A DNA stretch of 12,025 nt from Oscillospiraceae bacterium UBA6409 (GTDB lineage: Bacteria; Bacillota; Clostridia; Oscillospirales; Oscillospiraceae): positions 11,106-23,130 of the forward strand of contig DJPP01000103.1 of assembly GCA_002438575.1 (NCBI GenBank). The letters are read 5' to 3'. The position numbers were made by a program, and so were the translations under genes. Below, in pieces: positions 10,609-12,025 of the stretch (position 1 is its first letter; every line of letters starts with the position of its first letter). The notes beneath the pieces were generated by a model, which saw nothing but the letters and a program-made list of their open reading frames with translations, made no database searches and was not told where the DNA came from.

Positions 10609-10637
10609 TTGAAAGTTGAAAAACACCGGCGTATAGT
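10609..10637 (+). promoter_or_regulatory. Promoter of the cstA operon
   Basis: TTGAAA (10609-10614) and TATAGT (10632-10637) have a 17-base spacer. Transcription would start near 10644, leaving a leader of about 145 bases before the first gene. Confidence 0.7.
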
Positions 10638-10641
10638 AATG

Positions 10642-10767
10642 ACGTTCTTAGTGGGCGGACGTGTTTATCTGCTAAACAACAAGAAATGCAACTTTTTCGA
10701 TATAAGCATTTCGCGGTTTTAATCGCGAAAGGAACGATGAACCACGTCCTGAATGCTAAGAAATCGT
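10642..10767 (+). promoter_or_regulatory. Structured 5' leader of the cstA operon
   Basis: The ends of the leader pair: ACG (10642-10644) with CGT (10765-10767), TTCTTAG (10645-10651) with CTAAGAA (10756-10762), and GGACGTG (10657-10663) with CACGTCC (10743-10749). Inside are the hairpin TTTCGCG / CGCGAAA (10709-10730) and the competing AAATGC / GCATTT (10684-10711). The ribosome site follows directly. No known riboswitch class was recognised, and there is no terminator hairpin, so any control would act on translation or RNA stability. Confidence 0.5.
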
Positions 10768-10788
10768 TATGAAAAGGGAGGAGCCGCT

Positions 10789-11328
10789 ATGACCCGACAG
10801 GAAGCCGTCGACCGTCTGTGCGATGTGTACGCCGGCAGCTATGATGTGACCCGCTGCGAAGAGAACGAGCACGCTCTGGCCGCTACGATGGATTTTTACG
10901 CCACCGCCGAGAAGTACGTGCTCTCCAAAAAAGCCAAGCTCTGGCAGGCCAACAGCTTTGAGTATGTGTACCTTTTCAATGTTCCCCATCTGACGAAGGA
11001 GATCTATGAGAAGTGCGAAAAGCTGGCCTATGAACAGGGCATGGCCCGCATCCAGCCCAACCCCACCCATATGTATACCTATATTACCGCGCTGTTCGTG
11101 TGCGACAGCTGCGACGAGGACGCCCGCAGGGCGCTGAAGCGCTGCAAGCTCTACAAGAGCTTCAAGCTGTCCTACTGGGGCTGGATGGACTTTCATACCG
11201 GGCTGGTGGTGCTGCCCGAGGAAAAGATCAGCACCAACGCCAGCGGACATAGTGCAGCACAGGTTTTCGAAAGAGGCCTGTTTCATAAGCAAAAGAAATC
11301 GCTATTCAGAAAGGAGAGAGCTGTATGA
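10789..11328 (+). CDS. Unrecognised 179-aa protein coupled to cstA
   Basis: The product is soluble by composition, with no signal peptide or membrane helix, and rich in Tyr, Lys and Cys. Notable stretches are EEDNEH-like acidic residues near 24-28, the pair CDSC (105-108), Cys119, and a basic C-terminus (KQKKSLFRKERAV). No named domain is recognised. GGGAGGAG lies 5 bases before ATG 10789. Its stop codon overlaps the ATG of the transporter gene (ATGA), so the two proteins are made in step. It may regulate, assemble or modify the transporter, but this rests on coupling only. The longer frame from 10753 has no ribosome site and starts inside the structured leader. Confidence 0.82.
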   Translation: MTRQEAVDRLCDVYAGSYDVTRCEENEHALAATMDFYATAEKYVLSKKAKLWQANSFEYVYLFNVPHLTKEIYEKCEKLAYEQGMARIQPNPTHMYTYITALFVCDSCDEDARRALKRCKLYKSFKLSYWGWMDFHTGLVVLPEEKISTNASGHSAAQVFERGLFHKQKKSLFRKERAV

Positions 11329-12025
11329 ATGCTGCGTTGTTCCTTATCATTGGCTGCGCTGTCCTGGTCGTAGGTTATATCTTCTACGGCGGCTGGCTGG
11401 CCAAGAAGTGGGGCGTGGATAACTCCCGTCCGACTCCTGCCCATACCATGGAGGATGGCAAGGATTATTGCCCTGCCAAGGCTCCCGTGCTGATGGGTCA
11501 CCATTTCTCCTCTATCGCCGGCGCCGGCCCCATCAACGGCCCCATTCAGGCCGCTGTGTTCGGTTGGGTCCCCGTTATGCTGTGGGTCCTGATCGGCGGT
11601 ATCTTCTTCGGCGGCGTGCATGACTTCGGTGCCCTGTTCGCCTCCATTCGCCACAAGGGCGAGTCCATCGGCGAGGTCATCGGCGACGCTATCGGCGCCA
11701 AGGCCAAAAAGCTGTTCATTACCTTCGCTTACCTGACCCTGATCCTGGTGGTGGCGGCCTTCGCCTCCATCGTGGCCAATACCTTCAAGGCCACCTACAC
11801 CGCTGACGGTGCGATCGACTATGCCGCTTCCTCCGCCAACGCCTCTACCGCCATCATCTCCATCATGTTCATCCTGATGGCCATTATCTTCGGCTTCTTC
11901 GTATACCGCCGCAACGCACCTCTGGGTATTTCTACCATCATCGGCGTGATCGGCATTGCCGTCTGCATGGTCATCGGCCTGAACTGGCACCCCATCTATC
12001 TGAGCTACACCGTGTGGATGATCAT
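11325..12025 (+). CDS. cstA: CstA-family carbon starvation / peptide transporter (partial, 3' end missing)
   Basis: The visible 233 residues match the N-terminal half of CstA-type proteins. They include a first helix (about 4-22), the conserved GHHFSSIAGAGPINGPIQAA segment (58-77) with GWVPVMLWVLIGGIFFGGVHD after it, then SIRHKGESIGEVIG, and further helices near 130-152, 175-194 and 200-219. CstA proteins are membrane transporters of peptides or pyruvate used when preferred carbon runs out. AAGGAGAG lies before the ATG, which overlaps the upstream stop codon by four bases. The gene runs off the window. Two LacI-type operator candidates and a structured leader upstream suggest carbon-responsive control (inference). 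Confidence 0.93.
   Translation, partial: MNAALFLIIGCAVLVVGYIFYGGWLAKKWGVDNSRPTPAHTMEDGKDYCPAKAPVLMGHHFSSIAGAGPINGPIQAAVFGWVPVMLWVLIGGIFFGGVHDFGALFASIRHKGESIGEVIGDAIGAKAKKLFITFAYLTLILVVAAFASIVANTFKATYTADGAIDYAASSANASTAIISIMFILMAIIFGFFVYRRNAPLGISTIIGVIGIAVCMVIGLNWHPIYLSYTVWMI

Noticed and set aside
10227..10619. 130-aa plus-strand open frame across the YitT terminator
   Set aside because: It starts inside the YitT gene in another frame and reads through the terminator hairpin.
1..12025. CRISPR array, IS element or rRNA
   Set aside because: No regularly spaced identical repeats of 25-40 bases, no DDE transposase frame with terminal inverted repeats and no rRNA-like sequence were seen on either strand.

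Overview
The window looks like the chromosome of a GC-rich Clostridia member, most likely an Oscillospiraceae-type gut anaerobe. The signs are strong AGGAGG-type ribosome binding sites, TTGACA/TATAAT-like promoters, tRNA genes that encode their own CCA, a YitT/DUF2179 transporter, and lipoproteins with short lipoboxes. This placement is inferred from gene style only. Housekeeping genes are GC-rich; two accessory insertions are visibly more AT-rich, with very AT-rich control regions.

Layout: 1-1641 holds the tail of an ABC permease (probably phosphonate-type PhnE) and a 5'-nucleotidase-family phosphoesterase, closed by a strong terminator. 1803-4627 is a complete, very small integrative element of about 2.77 kb inserted in a tRNA-Val gene. 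It has a tyrosine integrase, an HUH rolling-circle Rep and a divergent XRE regulator, and is bounded by perfect 51-bp repeats of the tRNA 3' end. The regulator and rep-int have back-to-back sigma70-like promoters with three copies of a 15-bp dyad (TATYA-N5-TRATA), which resembles a miniature lysogeny switch. 4580-4655 is the reconstituted tRNA-Val(GAC).

4698-6467 is a second insertion-like block bounded by perfect 34-bp direct repeats. It carries an XRE regulator, two small lipoproteins and a two-helix membrane protein with a C-terminal glycine zipper, but no recombinase. It separates the tRNA-Val promoter from the promoter of a fabG-type reductase (6504-7238).

7282-8037 is a LexA/CI-like HTH-S24 repressor on the minus strand. 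Upstream of it lie three dyad operators spaced exactly 31 bp apart, one filling the spacer of a strong outward promoter that has no evident target gene. 8490-8669 holds tRNA-Tyr(GTA) and tRNA-Thr(TGT) on the minus strand, with a displaced copy of the tRNA-Tyr 3' end beside them.

8813-9314 encodes a small coiled-coil protein and a sigma-region-4-like protein with overlapping reading frames. 9455-10336 is a YitT-family membrane protein preceded by a hairpin-embedded promoter and an unusual array of 11-bp repeats with phased YACGTR hexamers. 10609-12025 carries a promoter, a structured 145-nt leader, a 179-aa unrecognised protein and the start of a translationally coupled cstA-type transporter, cut by the window end.

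The strongest candidate for something new is the minimal int-rep-regulator element in tRNA-Val. Next are the 34-bp-repeat lipoprotein cassette, the orphan 31-bp operator array and the 11-bp phased repeats.
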